NCBI GenBank assembly: GCA_045106735.1
Contig: JBGCEZ010000074.1
Span: 1-16,042 of the forward strand
Direction of reading: 5' to 3'
Origin: JBGCEZ01 sp045106735
Lineage (GTDB): Bacteria; Planctomycetota; Phycisphaerae; Phycisphaerales; SM1A02
DNA length: 16,042 nucleotides
Shown: positions 14,831 to 16,042 of the stretch, piece after piece
How positions within the stretch are numbered: the stretch's first letter is position 1
How the letters are laid out: each line of letters starts with the position of its first letter
Notes under the pieces: generated by a model
What the model was told of the DNA's origin: nothing
Databases searched by the model: none
The model's input: the letters and a program-made list of their open reading frames with translations, nothing else
Translations under genes and position numbers: made by a program

Positions 14831-15771
14831 GCGACGAGATTGGCGAAGGCCCTCCCGCCATCGCACCGTGCCCGCGCTGCGGCATGCACGCGGTCCTGCC
14901 GGACTTCGAGCTTGCCGCGGAACCCGCCCGCATCCCATCGCCGAGCCCGAACGAACCGAGATCCGTGAGCCGCGCGCACAGCGCCCTCGCGCGGCCTCGC
15001 CCCGCCCGTTGTGTCGGGTGCCGGTTCCCGCTCCGTCCGGCAGTCACCATCTCGCCCGCCGGCACCACGGATGCGCGGTGGTGGATGCTCGGCGCACTCT
15101 CCGCCGTGGTACCGCTCAGCGTGCTCATTCCACTTGTGCTCTTCACCCCCTTCTCGCGGCATCCGCTCGACCAGGCGCTTCAGCTTGGTCTCGCGAGCAT
15201 CGGGCCGCTCGCCGGCATTCTGTTCTGGGGAACCGTCCGGCGCACGCGACCAATCCGCAGCCGCAACCGCCAGATCGCCGCGGCCGTCCTGGGCTGGCTC
15301 GCCATGCCGTTCTCACTCATCCCGGTCGGTGGCATGATTCCCGCCGCGATCGCACCTCAGATGCTCGCCGCCAATCCGATGCGCCTCGACGCGGGTCGAT
15401 GTTCACGGTGCGCGCACAGCCTCCAAGGACTGCGCCCGGGCCGGGCCTGCCCCGAGTGCGGAACCGACCACCATCGCGGGTGGGATCCGCTCGCCGCGCC
15501 GCACAGCTTGTGGTTCTTCGCCACCGTCCTGTGGCTCGGGACCGGAGTCGGGGCCGCGCTCGGCTCGACCCTGCCGAGCCGGATCGCCGAACCACGCATC
15601 CCGGCCGATGTCATGCCCGCCGTTGCGGTCATCGCCGCGGTCATTGCGGCGAGCATCGGGGCGGGCACCTTCGTACTCCGCGGACAATTCGTCCAGCGCC
15701 GGCTCTGGCAACAAGCGATCGTGTGCCTGCTCGGGGCGATCGGGCTCGCGCTCGCCACGAGACTCCTGTGA
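14827..15771 (+). CDS. Double zinc-ribbon polytopic membrane protein
   Basis: Function unknown. This 314-residue protein has the same layout as the C-terminal part of the NadD fusion. An N-terminal ribbon has widely spaced halves (Cys15/Cys18 and Cys62/Cys65). Hydrophobic helices follow at about 86-106, 117-136 and 149-180. A second ribbon (CSRCAHSLQGL...CPEC; Cys192, 195, 208, 211) is followed by three more helices (227-247, 262-283, 296-312). The ribbon CxxC-x-SLQGL is a variant of the CGYDLRG motif common in Planctomycetes membrane proteins. The ATG overlaps the stop of the NadD fusion (ATGA), implying translational coupling and perhaps a complex between the two. It is likely an ancient tandem duplicate. 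No enzymatic motif is seen; a role in protein or nucleic-acid binding at the membrane is speculation. Confidence 0.85.
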   Translation: MSDEIGEGPPAIAPCPRCGMHAVLPDFELAAEPARIPSPSPNEPRSVSRAHSALARPRPARCVGCRFPLRPAVTISPAGTTDARWWMLGALSAVVPLSVLIPLVLFTPFSRHPLDQALQLGLASIGPLAGILFWGTVRRTRPIRSRNRQIAAAVLGWLAMPFSLIPVGGMIPAAIAPQMLAANPMRLDAGRCSRCAHSLQGLRPGRACPECGTDHHRGWDPLAAPHSLWFFATVLWLGTGVGAALGSTLPSRIAEPRIPADVMPAVAVIAAVIAASIGAGTFVLRGQFVQRRLWQQAIVCLLGAIGLALATRLL

Positions 15772-15827
15772 TGCGCGTGGCGCGCTCGCCCACCAACGCC
15801 CCGGTCAAACGCGGTGCGCCGCCCGCC

Positions 15828-16042
15828 TCAGGCACTGCTTCCCACACAAGAAACACACCGTCCCCACAGGGATATCTCGTGTCCGGTGAGTTCAAATCCT
15901 GACGGAAGCATGCGGCCCAATCTGCCGGGACATCCGTCGATGTCAAAGACGCGATCGCACTGTTCGCATCGAAAGTGATGATGGTGCTTCGCGGCGACGG
16001 AGGCCGGCTCATAACGGTCAGCCTGCCCGGGGACGAGCACCG
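15828..16042 (-). CDS. Fur-family metalloregulator (C-terminal part, 5' end outside window)
   Basis: Ferric-uptake-type regulators bind DNA as dimers when loaded with metal and repress metal uptake or stress genes. Only the dimerisation/metal-binding half is visible: the HHHH-F-RCEQC block (sensory histidines and first structural zinc CxxC), VFDIDGC, a GFELTGHEISLWG strand pair and a final RCVSC (second CxxC). These match Fur, Zur and PerR, which cannot be separated without the N-terminal DNA-binding half. The frame runs off the right edge; an apparent in-frame start at 16040 is not the real one, because the winged-helix domain would be missing. It converges with the zinc-ribbon gene, with 56 bases between them holding a small GCGCG-TGG-CGCGC hairpin (15773-15785) but no T-run. 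Confidence 0.88.
   Translation of the reverse strand, partial: VLVPGQADRYEPASVAAKHHHHFRCEQCDRVFDIDGCPGRLGRMLPSGFELTGHEISLWGRCVSCVGSSA

Noticed and set aside
15773..15785. Hairpin GCGCG-TGG-CGCGC as a terminator between convergent genes
   Set aside because: There is no T-run on either side, and short GC palindromes are frequent by chance here.
15886..15902. tRNA T-loop-like sequence (GTTCAAATCC)
   Set aside because: The flanking bases do not pair into a T-stem, no acceptor or anticodon arm fits, and it lies inside the Fur coding frame.

Overview
The window is very GC-rich DNA, with G or C at most third codon positions. It probably comes from the Planctomycetes/Phycisphaerae group. The best clue is a pair of adjacent membrane proteins with zinc ribbons of the C-x2-CGYDLR...CPEC kind (14455-14520, and a looser copy at 15401-15460), a motif common in that group. 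Weak Shine-Dalgarno signals and many low-complexity lipoproteins and linkers fit this. The organism call is inference, because no marker gene such as rRNA is present.

Layout, left to right. fabF (fatty acid elongation) is on the + strand at 112-1380. It converges with a hypothetical lipoprotein on the - strand (1777-2544). That gene diverges from a GAF-plus-PP2C phosphatase of the RsbU type (+, 2895-4217). An 835-base convergent spacer (4218-5052) carries a GGCCGGAACGCG repeat array. An A-type iron-sulfur carrier follows on the - strand (5053-5487). Diverging from it is a + strand run: an alpha/beta-hydrolase lipoprotein (5825-7453), panC (7485-8339), and a second lipoprotein that looks like a hydrolase without its nucleophile (8491-10008). 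Next come an aldehyde dehydrogenase (10293-11702) and, overlapping its stop, a voltage-gated K+ channel (11699-12862). Then nadD is fused in frame to a zinc-ribbon/membrane module (13106-14830), and a free-standing relative of that module overlaps its stop (14827-15771). The window ends inside a Fur-family regulator on the - strand.

Three genes make core cofactors or lipids: FabF (fatty acids), PanC (pantothenate, hence CoA) and NadD (NAD). They are scattered single genes rather than one pathway operon. Two ATGA overlaps (aldehyde dehydrogenase/K+ channel and NadD-fusion/zinc-ribbon protein) are the clearest signs of translational coupling.

The most unusual content is (a) the NadD fusion to a double-zinc-ribbon polytopic membrane domain, followed by a tandem relative of that domain; (b) the two lipoproteins flanking panC, one with an intact Ser-Asp-His set and one without; and (c) a set of short GC-rich tandem repeats (units of 6 to 36 bases). 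Inside genes these lie in linkers and N-termini and keep the reading frame; between genes the units need not be multiples of three. No RNA gene, insertion sequence, CRISPR array or prophage gene was seen.
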